NCBI GenBank assembly: GCA_012861695.1
Contig: JAAOOA010000179.1
Location: 372,001-436,000 of the forward strand
Length of the DNA: 64,000 nt
DNA from: Trematomus loennbergii
Lineage: Eukaryota > Chordata > Actinopteri > Perciformes > Nototheniidae
Reading direction: 5' to 3'
Shown: positions 48,420-59,242 of the stretch, in pieces
Layout of the letters: the number at the start of each line of letters is the position of its first letter
How positions within the stretch are numbered: the stretch's first letter is position 1
Translations under genes and position numbers: made by a program
The notes under the pieces: generated by a model
The model's input: only the letters and a program-made list of their open reading frames with translations
Told to the model about the DNA's origin: nothing
Database searches by the model: none

Positions 48420-48690
48420 GGTTGTTTCCGTGAACGACCGATTATTCCCTCGCCCTAAATGCCACGGCCGCAAGGCATTGTGGGGCAGCATTTTCTCCTC
48501 TCCTTTCGTCAAGGGAGGTCCAGTGGTTCCTAAGCTAAAGGAGGTTATAAAGGAAGTTTGAAACCTCCTTTCCTATCATCTAGAGAATTCGAACGGCACT
48601 TATCATGGCTGCCACTGAGGGACTTCCGGGTCATTTCACTCTGTTAGGAAGGTTCCTAAGCTAAATGGACTATTCGACTTCAGCCCATGT
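48420..48690 (-). mobile_element. TIR element C, inverted end fragment
   Basis: The reverse complement of this stretch matches 45640-45980: CCTAAGCTAAAGGAGGTTAT, AAGGAAGTTTGAAACCTCC, ending GACTATTCGACTTCAGCC. Either the far end of a longer element or a second, truncated copy. Confidence 0.55.
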
Positions 48691-48724
48691 GTTTCTCTAA
48701 TGCATAATGTCCTCCCAATTGGCT

Positions 48725-48910
48725 GCAGTGAAACTCTTCAAGAGCTTGCTGGCTTCTTCTGCTGATAACACCACTTTGGCGAGGTGCTCAACCATGTCCC
48801 TTTTCCTCCTGCATTACGGACCTATTTCACGGCAAGAAAGTATGAAGGAAAATTGCTATGAAAGAAGAAATAGGCCTACGTCCCATAATTACTTTCAAAG
48901 TAAATGTATT
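48725..48910 (-). pseudogene. Integrase H2C2-exon scrap joined to a hAT fragment
   Basis: 48725-48815 on the minus strand (LAEVVLSAEEASKLLKSFTA) is a diverged copy of the integrase exon at about 51900-51990 (LAKVVSSSEEANELFEEFHC). From about 48826 to 48910 the text (ACGGCAAGAAAGTATGAAGG ...) is the inverse of hAT sequence near 53800-53870. So pieces of two neighbours at 51-54 kb are copied here in a new arrangement. Confidence 0.6.
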
Positions 48911-49038
48911 CACGTTTAACATAAGAACGATGACTGCACATAACAGCACACAGAACTGTGTTAGCCAAAAACCAGAAAAAAAAGAACTGCCTAACCGTGA
49001 AAGTGTGTGTATGTCTCTGTGTATGTATGTGTGACAAG

Positions 49039-49237
49039 CAGGGCCGTATCCAGGATTTCATAAATACCGAGGTCCAAACATGATAAGGGAGTTCGGGGGT
49101 ATACGCCCCCTGAGATTTTTGGGATTTTCATGATCTAGTTAGGTGCTTTTTAAGTCCTGTGGGGGGTCACAAATTGGATAATATATTGATTTCAAACCAT
49201 GTCAGTGGGCTGCAGCATCAATTATTTTTGAAAGTGT
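49039..49237. mobile_element. hAT-type terminus and inverted-repeat partner
   Basis: CAGGGCCGTATCCAGGATTT at 49039 looks like a hAT end. 49178-49237 (GATAATATATTGATTTCAAA ... GCAGCATCAATTATTTTTGA) recurs inverted at 51218-51284. The two arms bracket TIR element B copy 2. Confidence 0.45.
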
Positions 49238-49687
49238 AAAGCATAAGAATCAGTTGATTGTTACTATGAATGATCTGGACATGCAGAAGAGGCTCAATGA
49301 TCCAAAACATTGTCAACATTCATTTTTCATGTCTCTCTCCTTTCCATAACCTGCACCCTCTCTTCCATCTTCTTGAGTCTCTCTGTCTTCTTCCTGTTCA
49401 TTATTCTCTCTGTCCTCTACTCTTTCTCTTTGTTCAATCTCTCCCTCGTTGTTCACTTGTTGCTCCTCCTCACTTGTCGCTCCTGCCAGTGAATTAAAAG
49501 CAATTCAGCAATTTAGTTCATTTCACTTGTTTGTTTGCATTATTTTTTTTTATTTAAATCTGTTTTGTTTGATTCTCAAAAGAGAACAAAGATGTAAGCA
49601 AATTGTGTGGTTTCATACAATTGTATGTTATTATGACATCATAACTGCAATAGATATATGTTGTTTTAAAAGTATGCCTATTGTCTA
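49238..49687. other. No gene seen; pyrimidine-rich tract
   Basis: 49330-49490 is strongly CT-rich (TCTCTCTGTCTTCTTCCTG-type text). Frames through it are low complexity. Confidence 0.4.
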
Positions 49688-50828
49688 TAGAGTGGCGAAG
49701 TCCCTCCCACTTACTTCCGGGGTATGGCCTTATTTCGGAAAATTATGCATTGAAGTCAATGGGGAGAGAAAACTTATCTTTCGATCCCGTTTGAATTGTG
49801 CCATGAATTACACATATGATGTTTGTCAATCTTAAAAAATCATTTCCATGTCAAAAAAGTCACAGTTTGTCTTAAAACTGTTGAAATATAAACTTTGAAA
49901 AATACGAAACTAGAAAGACTACAAATCCCAGAGTCGCGTAAGTGATGTCACAATTGAGACACTACGATACACGTATAATACCGTATATATACGATCAGCG
50001 CCATATAGATAGAATCTATCTATATGGCGCTGGCTAGGATAAGATAACTTTCACAAGATGCCTGTGTGCTTAGTACCAGGTTGTTATCATACCAGCAATG
50101 GGTCTTGCTCGTTATTTTGCTTCCCGTCTGATGAAAGGACCAGGAGTACTCTGGATCAAGCTAGCTAGTAGCTAGCACGTTAGTTAGCATTACAGCCTTG
50201 TCATTTTTATTAGCCTTAACATGAAGTAATTAAGTAACCCACAATGTTAAACGTAAGAGTAGTAGTCATATTTCGTGAACCCTTTGAAGAGTACTGTCAC
50301 CAGTGTGATCATTCTATAATACACCATTTAAGCCCGGGAGAGAAATGCTAACGCTAACGTTAGCATCGGCAATCTCTCTACTTCATCTCATGCTATCTGC
50401 ACAAATGGTTGACATTAAACATTAAAACGACCGGGCAGTTCAGAGAGAATCGAAGGCAGGCAGGCAGGCAGCTTTGCATGACATTCTTCAGGACGTGTTT
50501 CATTGTGGTGATAGTGTGAGGGTAGCCAATCGGTTTGTTGACAGTAGTGACGGCCATCTTGGTGACGTGTGTTGTTCTGTGAGACCAGATGTAGTTCATT
50601 GAGCGGTTCACACAAACAAATGTGTTACTTCACAGTTTTACGACACATTTTATTTTTTTTGACTTGCAAAATTATCTTTTAAATTGCCAAACATCATATG
50701 TGTAATTCGTGCACAATTCAAACGGGATCGAAAGATAATCTTTCTCTCTCCATTGACTTCAATGCATAACTTTTCCGAAATAAGGTCCCATGGGGCTCAA
50801 CCGGAAGGGGAGGGACTTCGCCACTCTA
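49688..50828. mobile_element. TIR element B, copy 2 (complete)
   Basis: TAGAGTGGCGAAGTCCCTCC at the left and GGGAGGGGACTTCGCCACTCTA-type sequence at the right are inverts that extend over ~150 bp (CTTATTTCGGAAAA against TTTTCCGAAATAAG; GTGTAATTCGTGCACAATTC against its partner). The central hairpin CAGCGCCATATAGATA ... TATCTATATGGCGCTGG (about 49997-50032) is identical in copy 1. No coding capacity. The flanks suggest a 2-bp TA duplication, so the superfamily is open. Confidence 0.8.
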
Positions 50829-50924
50829 TTGGATGGAGAGGAGGGGGAGTCACAGAGGGAGAGGAGGGGGGGCAGAGGGGGAGCGCGGCGCTGTCTTCGT
50901 TAAGTTGGCATGATCCCATCAATC

Positions 50925-51009
50925 CTAAGGCTTCAGCTCCAAGTCCTCCAGCTTCTTCCACAGATCCTCCCGCTCCTTCTCCTTCTCCTTCTTCTTCTTC
51001 TTCTTCTCA
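50925..51009 (-). CDS. Candidate terminal exon, Lys/Glu coiled coil
   Basis: After acceptor TTTTTTGTCTCAG on the minus strand, the frame reads SEKKKKKEKEKEREDLWKKL and EDLELKP, then a stop (50925-50927). The sequence is a helical Glu/Lys repeat; the DNA is a (TTC)n-like simple repeat in part, so it could be fortuitous. No upstream exon was recognised. Confidence 0.3.
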
Positions 51010-51284
51010 CTGAGACAAAAAACATGGAGTTTTATTTTTGTTTGAGACACTAGAGCCTGCTTTTAAACTTCTGAACCTCTGCCAACATCATTGGTTTCTT
51101 CAGAGATTTAAATATGTAGGGATTTGTGATCAGTTAGGTACATTATCTTTAGGAAAAAATGTAACGTTGTGGATAATATTACAAAGCATTCAGTTTAAAG
51201 TTTTTTTTCTGAGAGTCGACTTTCAAAATAATTGATGCTGCAGCCCACTGACATGGTTTGAAATCAATATATTATCTGTCTGTT

Positions 51285-52236
51285 AGCAGTCTTTGAGGTG
51301 CACCCATTTGTAAAGAAATCAATGATACAATTGGTCACCTCTTCTGCTGTTTTAGTCTTAAGTGGGTAGGCCTCTGCCCATTTGGTGAAATAGTCAACCA
51401 TTACACATATGTACTGGTTGCCACCATCAGTTACTGTGAGTTACCCACTAAGTCCATCCCAACCAGTTCAAAAGGCTCCGTAACCTGGGGTAAAAAAGAT
51501 TACATTACAGTAAATCACTGTTGACGTGTTTCTACACTGACAATACAGTATGCCATTGTTGATTTCTACCTCTATCGGACTGTACTCCAGCTTTCTTTCA
51601 CGTTGGCTCTCTTGGCCTGGCACTGTGGACACTGAGCAATCTAAAACAGACAAACATCATTTCAAAGTTATGACAAATATGTAGTGCAAATAAATGTGCT
51701 ATATTATATTTTAAACTGATAGGGTGTTTGCGCATACAGCATCAACATTTTTAAATACACATTACACTCCTCTGTCCTCTACTTTTGAACCTGAATGTGT
51801 ATTCCACCACATTATTTTGAAGATACCAACTCACCCACTTGCGTATGTCATTCTCCATGCCAGGCCAATAGCACAGTGAGTCTTCTCCACTCCACAGTGT
51901 CCACCAATATTGCTGCAGTGAAACTCCTCAAACAGTTCGTTTGCTTCTTCGGAAGAAGAGACCACTTTGGCAAGGTGCTCAGCTTTATTTTTGTTGCGCC
52001 TGCAGATGTAGTACAGTTCTCCATCTGGTGTTTATATGTCATAATATTAGATGTATTAGTTTTACCATAGCATATTATCATTGTGTTCTAGAGTCCATAT
52101 GGCATGCATCCTTACCCTTTATCCTGAAGGTGTCAGCTCTCCTCTTCATCACATATTTCTCTTTCTTTGTTGACCCCTCAGGATACTGGTGGTGGACTTT
52201 CACATCCAGAATTTCTTGGACAATTCTGGGATCCAT
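51285..52236 (-). pseudogene. Spliced retroviral-type integrase (GIN/Ginger-like), broken
   Basis: Read on the minus strand. Exon 1 is 52236-52116 (MDPRIVQEILDVKVHHQYPE ... KRRADTFRIK) with donor GTAAGG, phase 1. Exon 2 is 52024-51835 (DGELYYICRRNKNKAEHLAK, VVSSSEEANELFEEFHCSNI, GGHCGVEKTH), then after a shift YWPGMENDIRKW. Exon 3 starts at about 51644 (IAQCPQCQAKRANV), giving the HHCC zinc fold FHC...GGH ... CPQC. Exon 4 starts at 51484 (VTEPFELVGMDLVG); after a one-base loss it reads VTDGGNQYICVMVDYFTKWA and EAYPLKTKTAEEVTN. The Asp of GMDLV and the Asp of MVDYF are the first two of the DDE triad. It ends at 51285 before the Glu. Introns and GIN1-like wording indicate a Ginger/GIN-type DNA-transposon relative, not an LTR-element copy. 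Confidence 0.75.
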
Positions 52237-52927
52237 TTTCCAACACTCTCTGTCCCTCTTTCTACTCCAACACCTACTTCCACCTGTCTCGCCTATGCGC
52301 CTACTCCTCCCTACCTACTTACCCTCACGTATTCACACACAAACAAATTAATACAACAAAGACAAACAAACAAAGTCACAAATACACACAAACGTACAAT
52401 ACCAGCCTCTCTCAAATACACACAGTCGCACCTCAATTACTCACCCACTATCACTCACCAGGACAATCACTCACTATATCTCACTATCACTCACTATCTC
52501 TCGCTATCTCTCTCTTTATCTGTCTGTCTATCTATCTACAGGGTTCCCGCGGGGTCTTAAAAAGTCTTAAATCTGATAATCTGAATTTAAGGCCTTAAAA
52601 AGGTCTTAAATATGACCAAAAAATAAGAAAGGTCTTAAATATGATTTAGAAGGTCTTAAAAATGATGGGATTTGAAAGGTACTTCTGTGTTGCGATCGCG
52701 TCTAATGTGTTTTGGGGGAAATGTCCGGGCTGCAAAGTAACCAGTACGGTAAGAGCCTTTCAGTTCCCCCAACAATTGTATTGAAATAAATCAACATGGA
52801 ACCAGTAATCACTAACTTTGTTTCCCCCGGCCCCTTATTGGAGAACACCCAGCTAGTAACCTAGCAAGCAAGCTTCAGCTAGCGCAGTCAGAAACTCATG
52901 TATCTTAGAATCTACTTAAAAATAAAT

Positions 52928-53032
52928 ATGGGGAAGTGTAAGTTCAACCGTATTTGGTTGGAAAACATCGAATTTAGTGCTTGGTTGAAACCAGTGGAGG
53001 GGAACGTGTTTGAAGCCCGCTGCACCTTTTGA
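52928..53032 (+). pseudogene. N-terminal exon of hAT transposase
   Basis: MGKCKFNRIWLENIEFSAWL followed by KPVEGNVFEARCTF and a stop. The W...W(L)KPV...A.C..C layout is the start of a BED-like finger found at the N-terminus of some fish hAT transposases. The second Cys of the finger falls at the stop (CTF-TGA where CTFC would be expected), so the frame is interrupted right there. Confidence 0.55.
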
Positions 53033-53275
53033 AAAATAAATTAGCGTTTGTTTTGCTAATGCAGCGTTAGCTAGTGCAGCAGCTCCCGCAACAACATCGG
53101 GGGACCTCCGGGCGCGTGTGGGTACGTCAACCCTAAAAAAAAGCGGAGGTGCTGTAGACGCTAAATACCGTAGCTAAACACCAATCATACAACAGCAACG
53201 ATGAAAGATTGTAGCCAAGGCAGCAGAGCTCTGAATATAGCTCTTGTCACTCACTCACTCACTCACTCACACACG

Positions 53276-53735
53276 GGCTGCTCGATTATGGCAAAAATCA
53301 TAATCACGATTATTTGGTCAATAATTGATATCAAGATTATTAAATACGATTATTCATTGACTTTGAAAACATCCATTTATTGAACTTTAAAACAAATAAT
53401 AATTTGAACAGTATATTTTTAACTGTTGATTACCCTGAACGTATAATTCAACTGCAAAACCAATACAAAAATAAATTAAATAAATTATACATTTAAATAA
53501 ATAATATCAAAATAATAAATACCAATAAACAAGATCACCAAATATTTTGGAGCGCACTTCCACAAGCTATTAAACATGTATAAATATGATAAATACAAAT
53601 AAATTAGACTAAATTAATTAGATCAAATATGTTGTAGTGCACTGTCACAACCTAGCAAAGCAAAATCATTTCGTAATTGTGGCAGGCCAACATCGTTATT
53701 GCGATTAAAATTGATTAATTGCACACAGACACACA
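53276..53735. mobile_element. Nested hAT MITE
   Basis: GGGCTGCTCGATTATGGCAA + AAATCATAATCACGATTATT is the typical start of a fish hAT MITE. The far end near 53700-53730 (CATCGTTATTGCGATTAAAA ... GATTAATTGCACA) is its approximate inverse. It lies inside element D after a (CACT)n run at 53247-53272. Confidence 0.55.
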
Positions 53736-53956
53736 CATACACTTTTTGTCTAACACGCTAACACAGTGCTGTACTGTTATGCCTTTACATTTACTTTGTA
53801 AGTAATTATGGGACGTATTTCTTCTTTCATAGCAATTTTCCTTCATACTTTCTTGCCGTGAAATAGGTCTTAAATTCTATTCAAAGTGGTCTTAAAAAGG
53901 TCTTAAAAAGTCTTAAATTTGAGTAGGCGAAACCTGCAGGAACCCTGTATCTATCT

Positions 53957-54351
53957 CTATCTGTATCTCTCTGTATCTTTCTATGTCTCTCTCTATCTCC
54001 TCACTAACCACACAAAATTGTGAAAGGTTAATCCAACTTATATAGACTGGACCCATGCCCCAATTAATGATAAGTCTGTACACCTGTTGTTCAATTGTAT
54101 GTTTCACTAACAGACTGCATGAAAGTATAAACAGGTATCAAATCGACTCGACATCATATTAATAACGATATATGATACAAATGTAAGACTGACAACAAGA
54201 ATAGTTTGTAACGGATTTATTGACGTTAGAATGATTAACAAAGCACTTATATACTAAAAAGGACTGGCTTATCTAAAGCCAGTTGAGTAGCACTTGAAAT
54301 GTTTTGGCTCTATGAAACCTGATGTACTTATATGATTCTGTTGTCTTCAAG
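53957..54351. other. No gene seen
   Basis: Starts with TCTA-type simple repeat, then unique AT-rich text. AAAGGACTGGCTTATCTAAA + GCCAGTT can form a short hairpin near 54258. Confidence 0.4.
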
Positions 54352-54433
54352 TTTGCATCTTCTTGGTCGAATGCACTTATTGTAAGTCGCTTTGGATAAA
54401 AGCGTCTGGTAAATGCAATGTCATGTAATGTAA
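54352..54433 (+). mobile_element. Retroposon 3' end, copy 2
   Basis: TTGGTCGAATGCACTTATTG, TAAGTCGCTTTGGATAAAAG and CGTCTGGTAAATGCAATG with a TGTAATG tail. The same as the inverted piece at 47877-47955. Confidence 0.6.
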
Positions 54434-54489
54434 TTGACGTCAGTGTTTTCAACACAATGATTTAGTTTATGATTCTCCAGAAGGTATCG

Positions 54490-54585
54490 TGTTGGGTCCG
54501 TGGCGCACTCATAACGCGCAGGGCTGGAGTGATTTCTGCTATTGGGATTCGGGTTTGAGTCCAGCATGAACTTTTTTGTTATTTT
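54490..54585 (+). mobile_element. tRNA-like SINE head
   Basis: GTCCGTGGCGCACTCATAAC resembles box A and GGGTTTGAGTCCAGC resembles box B, 50 bp apart, followed by a T run (CTTTTTTG). The acceptor-stem halves do not pair well, so it is a tRNA-derived SINE start or a tRNA pseudogene and not a working tRNA. Confidence 0.4.
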
Positions 54586-55334
54586 CATGTCGCTACACAC
54601 TGAATATTACGTTTGAATAGAGGACTCCTAATATTGTTTGCCGAGACCAACATTAATGACCCATCAGCATTTTAAAGTCTAAGTATCCCTGCACATGCAG
54701 CAATGACATTTCTGCTGCTATCTTTGAAAACGAGTTAACAGTCACATCTTATCTGGATGAGTGCTGCAGAATACTGTTTTTATAAGGGATAATGTGTGTG
54801 TAGTCTTCATATTAAACATGATCGCTGGTAGATAGCCACAGAAGTCTTAACACAGTTTAACCTGGGCGGATCGCGTTTACCTGAGCGGGTCACAGTTTAA
54901 CACAGATGAAGACTCTCTGCTTTCAAACTGTGAGTAAACACCGTGTGCTTCACTTGGAGGCTGTCTGAAGGTGTACACAGGTCTCAGATGGACTTAGTAT
55001 CACATTAGGAACGATATTCAGATAATGGCAACAATAGCTGGTTTAAATGATTTATTGGAGCTCGCAATGTTTTGAACAGACATCCCCAGTCAACTCGTTT
55101 CTTTTTTTGTAGTCCTCGCTGTTCGCGTCCGGATATCGCCATCGTAACCACAACCTCACACACTGGTACTGAATGTGCATCAAAGTCTTCCTACCGAGCC
55201 AAATATACCAAAACATTTATGTAAACGACAGAAGAAGCGATCGAAATGTGTATTTCAGTCGAAGGCCACGCCCCTCACATCTGTGCCCCAGTTGATCGGA
55301 AACCAGTTAATCCGGAACACCGGCGGCTTTGCTC
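54586..55334. other. No gene seen
   Basis: A few internal echoes (GGTCACAGTTTAACACAG, ACACAGTTTAACCTGGGCGG) and otherwise plain sequence. No motif supports a gene. Confidence 0.35.
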
Positions 55335-55463
55335 CTCATCTGGAGGAGGCAGACCCACCCCTGAAGGTCCCGGCACCTCCGGGATGTTGTACTTGAAGGG
55401 CTGTCCTTGCACAGCGTTGTGGCAGACCGCTCCAGCTGCCACATCGTGTTTCAAAAGGTCCAA
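55335..55463 (-). pseudogene. Second copy of the GQPFKYNIPEVPGP exon
   Basis: The minus strand reads LLKHDVAAGAVCHNAVQGQP, then FKYNIPEVPGPSGVGLPPPD and EEQ. It matches 44130-44225 closely at DNA level (GGTCCCGGCACCTCCGGGAT, TTGTACTTGAAGGGCTGTCC). This copy extends further upstream. Family unknown; repetition in one window indicates a mobile or multicopy gene. Confidence 0.45.
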
Positions 55464-55751
55464 CTAAAATTAATAATAATTACAACAACTAATGTATACA
55501 CTAACATAAGTATGTATTTGTGTGTATTTACATACATATACACAAAATACATATGTATATGTATTTTATTTTTTGTATTATTTGTATTTTGTATTTTATT
55601 TATTATTTATTAGTATTTTATGTATTATGTATATGCCTACTTATGTACAAAAAAATAAATAATCCTACTATATAGTCCAACTCACCCTTCTCAAAGAACC
55701 TTTGAGGGTCCCTCCCAGAGCGACGTCATTCGATAGGAGTCTATGACTAGA

Positions 55752-55791
55752 GCGCGTTCCACTACAGCTGCGCGCTGTAGTGGAAACGCGC
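55752..55791. repeat. Near-perfect GC-rich hairpin
   Basis: GCGCGTTCCACTACAGC pairs with GCTGTAGTGGAAACGCGC around a 5-nt loop, with one bulged A. GACTAGAGCGC lies directly on the left and recurs on the right (GACTAGAGCGCCAG), so the hairpin sits between short direct repeats. Confidence 0.75.
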
Positions 55792-55799
55792 TATAAGAC

Positions 55800-57489
55800 T
55801 AGAGCGCCAGCTTTCCTTCCCACCATAGACAAATATGCATTGACGATCTAAGAGTACAAAAATAACTTGTGATACAATCTAAATAAATATCAGTCCAATA
55901 TTCTTTTGTTTTGTAACTTACCTCTCCCTCCAACCACTTCCCTGGGGCCAAGTCCATTATATTTTCTGATTAGACTTTATATGGCCCAAACTTGCACCAG
56001 AGCGTCTCCTTTCTCCTCCCTGTCCATATGTCTCCAATTACTGTAAACATAGCAATGGCAGTTATTTGTGAAATGCATCATTTGGAGTGTACTTTCTGTC
56101 TGTTTACTTACAAAGTTCAGGATCCTTTGGTGGCATTTGGGCCTTGCAGCAAGGGCGCCGGAAGCGGGGGGGGGCCATTGGCCCCCCACTTTTCAGCCCT
56201 GCCCCACATTTTCGCAGCGGCGGATGCCGTGGAACACTGTACAAATCCCGTTTCAATAATTCCCCTCTACTCTAAAGTCGCATCTAAAACGCGATCTGAT
56301 ATAGCTGTGTATATTTTGTTATGTTTGATTGTTATATTCAATCTCATTAGCTACAGGCATTTTTTAAGCTTGTAAAGCTCTCACTCGCCACTCTGCTGTT
56401 CCACAGCGCCGCTTCCCCTCCCTCTGCTGAAATTATGAATGTAAGGCGTATAGTAATCATAGATAACACGGCAGGGTCCGTTACAGTTTGTTTTTATCTG
56501 ATTTCAAATAAACAAAGTCTTGGCTTTCAGAATATTAAACTTGTTTCGGCAAATTCAGATGATAAATACAACTTTGAAGCTTGTAACGGCATAATTACAA
56601 GCAACGGAGTAACTTTACGTCACTGCAGGCATAACAGCCGGTGTTTCTCGTGAGTGTTTTCCCCGGGAAACAAACACAATACACACAAACGCAAAAATAC
56701 ACAAACACACACACGTATACACACACACTCGCTTCCCCTATCTTCCCTTCGTACTATTTTGATCATTTGCTCCGCTAATAATCAATCAGATCGATCCAGA
56801 GAGGAAACTTTAAAGGCCTTTTTCTCAAAATGATGACTCTGTAACAGTCATTATATAATGTGACATATTTTGCTTAATATTTGGAGTAGCCTACAACAAC
56901 AATCCTGATATCATTAGAAAGCTATGAATCTCCTCTTTCCAACAGTGTATACAACTCAAAATGTGTCTTCGGGTCAATGCGACTGATTTCGATGGAGCAG
57001 GTCACTTTGCATTAGGTAAAATAAAGCAGGCAGACATAACAGGAAGAATATGTACATTTTAACCCAATCAAATAGGACATTGTCACACCATTCAAATGTA
57101 TCCATGTAAATTACAACCAATAAAAAAGCTTAGATTTGTTTATTCGTTACGTTGTTTACTTTATTTGTTACGTTGTTCTGTGTGTGTCAGCCGTTAACCT
57201 AGATAGAAAAATAATACACTTGCAAACACGTCAGAAGAACCAGCGCAGAAGAAAACTAAATACAGTCAATCTAAACTTAAATTAACAACTGGAAGGTCAC
57301 ATCCCTGACATCCACGTCTCCGGAGCCTGGACCTTCATCAATCATAGAACCAGCGAAGCCAGATGAACCCAAAAGCAGCAGCTCTGCGGCAGAGACTGTC
57401 AAAACCGCCGCCACCGCCGTCGTTGAACCGAAACAGGCTGGTTCCGACTGCATGGAGGTTTGTTGTCGGGACATTGAGACGGGTAAAGC
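55800..57489. other. No intact gene; possible hAT ends
   Basis: GCAAGGGCGCCGGAAGCGGG at 56148 followed by a long G run resembles a fish hAT terminus, with no partner found. 57270-57480 on the minus strand is open (Ala/Ser/Val-rich) without a motif. Confidence 0.35.
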
Positions 57490-58062
57490 TGCAGCTAACT
57501 GACCGCTAGATTATTTGGGCAAAGAGAAAGGTACTTCAACGCAGAATGGTACAAAAACAGAGAGTGGTTAATTCTTTGCAAAACCACTAAACGGGCCTTC
57601 TGTGAAATATGCAGATTTGCTGTCAAACGGCTTGTAACTTTCTCAAAATGTGGAGATGATAGCTTTGTTAATATCGGAGTTAATAACTGGAAAAAGTGCC
57701 CAAGCCTCCTGGACAGCCACGAAAAGTCTCATTTCCACAGAGAGTGTATTAAAAAAAAGTGCGCTTTCTTCAGTCAAACACCAGTCAACATACAGCTTGT
57801 CAAACAACAGCGTATTGAGCAGGAAAAAAGAAGAGATGGAATGATGGAGCAACTGCGCTGTCTGCAGTTTCTAACCCGACAGGGCCTAGCAATCAGGCAT
57901 GCGGATAAGGAGAGCAATTTCCAAAAGAACTCGTAGCTGAGAAAAACCCCACTCTGAAAAGCTTCATGCTCACCGGGAAATATGCATCATGAGACAATTA
58001 ATGAACTTATAAATCTAATGTATCGGGAGTCTCTCACCACTATATTAACTGAAATTTAAAAG
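57490..58062 (+). pseudogene. hAT transposase relic, TTF finger plus DUF4371 start
   Basis: Readings in order: YFNAEWYKNREWLILCKTTK, RAFCEICRFAV (CxxC of a TTF-type finger), DDSFVNIGVNNWKKCPSLLD and SHEKSHFHREC (His/Cys partner). Then come QEKRRDGMMEQLRCLQFLTR and QGLAIRHADKESNFQ; after a shift ELVAEKNPTLKSFMLTGKY; after another MHHETINELINLMYRESLTT and ILTEI. This is the order of ZMYM-like hAT transposases (TTF finger, then DUF4371). The catalytic region is absent. Three frame changes make it dead. Confidence 0.7.
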
Positions 58063-58423
58063 CAATGCAAAACATGCAGTTATTGTGCTTCCAGCAAACA
58101 TCCACTGATAAACTGCGATGTTAACAACCTCATGATAACCTCATATTTTTTTAACTGAGGATCTACCTGTGTTTAGTCTAGAAAAAGGTAAATGTGTGCA
58201 TTTTATTATAAAGTTGTGTATATTTACAGACTGTTGCAAAAACTAAGAAACTTATAAACATCAGGTTTAAAACTAAAAGAGCTTTACAAAAAAGTAACAC
58301 AATTAGAGATGTTTGGAGTTTTATTTTAGTTATTAATTTACATTTTTTGTCAAAGAGATGCTGATTTGATACCGTTGATACAGTTACGGCATTTCCTGTT
58401 TCTGCCGGAGAGGGGAGTTTGTC
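58063..58423. other. No gene seen
   Basis: AT-rich non-coding sequence between the hAT relic and the minus-strand exon copy. Confidence 0.35.
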
Positions 58424-59242
58424 CTACAGTGTAGCCTACTTGTGGGACAGGCAACTCTACAAGTCTCCTGCTCCTGCAGCACCTCTTAAATACGAAGCCC
58501 CCCCCCACCACGTAGTGCAGGAAAAGTCCCCTCCAATCGGTCCTTCACTTCCAGAGCGGAACCATCTGATGGGAATTTTATCAGCCTTCTTCCAAGCCCA
58601 CTTCTTTGGAGAATTAAGGCCTCATCAGCTGCTGGAATTGTGTCTGTAGACACCAGGGCACAGCAGAAAAAAGTGTGCTCCCATGGCCCATTAACTGGTG
58701 CATTAAACCCCCTTCTTCTTCCCCTGTCCCTTGGGTAGGGCTATGGAAGAGCCTAGCAAGGTTGCTAGAAATGCTGCCTTGTTGATTTGACCCATGTGCA
58801 GGAGGAATGTGAGTGGAAACAGTGGGAGGAGGAGAAATGAGAGTGGTCGGTCGGAGAAAAGGGTGTGCTGAGATTTGACTATATAAAGGAGCGGTGGCAC
58901 TGGTGGTGAGTGTTAGCGAGCTGGAGAGGGTAGTGCCAATGGGAGGAGTATTCAGGGATGTAAGGGTTGGTGTCACAGGGAGGGAAGGGAAGCCGGGTTT
59001 CGGGATGGCATTTGCTTTCCAACCGCCCTGTCACTCGCTCCAGCATTAAAGCCACCCGATCCAATCGGTCACTGTAAAGCAAACCAAAAATAGACTTAGT
59101 TTGAGGGACATTGTGTGAAACTGTACAGGGAACATCTACGAAATGGGAGGGAGATTCAAATGTTATTCTAAAGGAGTTCCCGGGTGAAAATAGACACACG
59201 GCAGCTATTGGGATATTTACACCCAATCCCAAAAAACACAAA
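58424..59242 (-). pseudogene. G2E3/HECT-like fish multicopy protein, copy 1
   Basis: On the minus strand a Ser/Thr/Pro-rich linker (TPTLTSLNTPPIGTTLSSSL, then ISSNLARLFHSP) is followed by a domain read in shifting frames: TIPAADEALILQRSGLGRRL, IKFPSDGSALEVKDRLEGTF and PALRGGGG, then RSRRLVELPVPQVGYT. The sequence GLGRR...F...P.L..GGGF..L...G...L...PVP..GYTV resembles the region before the HECT-like domain in fish G2E3-like proteins; this is from memory and moderate. 58424-58660 is nearly identical to 63757-64000. It is cut at 58424. Confidence 0.4.

Larger units (their letters stand above)
52538..53948. mobile_element. hAT element D with ATCTATCT duplication
   Basis: Ends ACAGGGTTCC and GGAACCCTGT, flanked by ATCTATCT at 52530-52537 and 53949-53956. 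Insertion into a TCTA-rich repeat makes the duplication less diagnostic, but the position is exact. Subterminal arrays of GGTCTTAAA repeats run inward from both ends (AAAAAGTCTTAAA / TTTAAGAC), likely transposase binding sites. It contains one finger exon and a nested hAT MITE. A bare 3' end of the same family is at 6816-6862 and an inner piece at 48826-48910. Confidence 0.85.

Noticed and set aside
52167..52598. Plus-strand frames rich in Ser/Thr/His (123-143 codons)
   Set aside because: They run antisense to the integrase first exon and through TCTC/CACT simple repeats.
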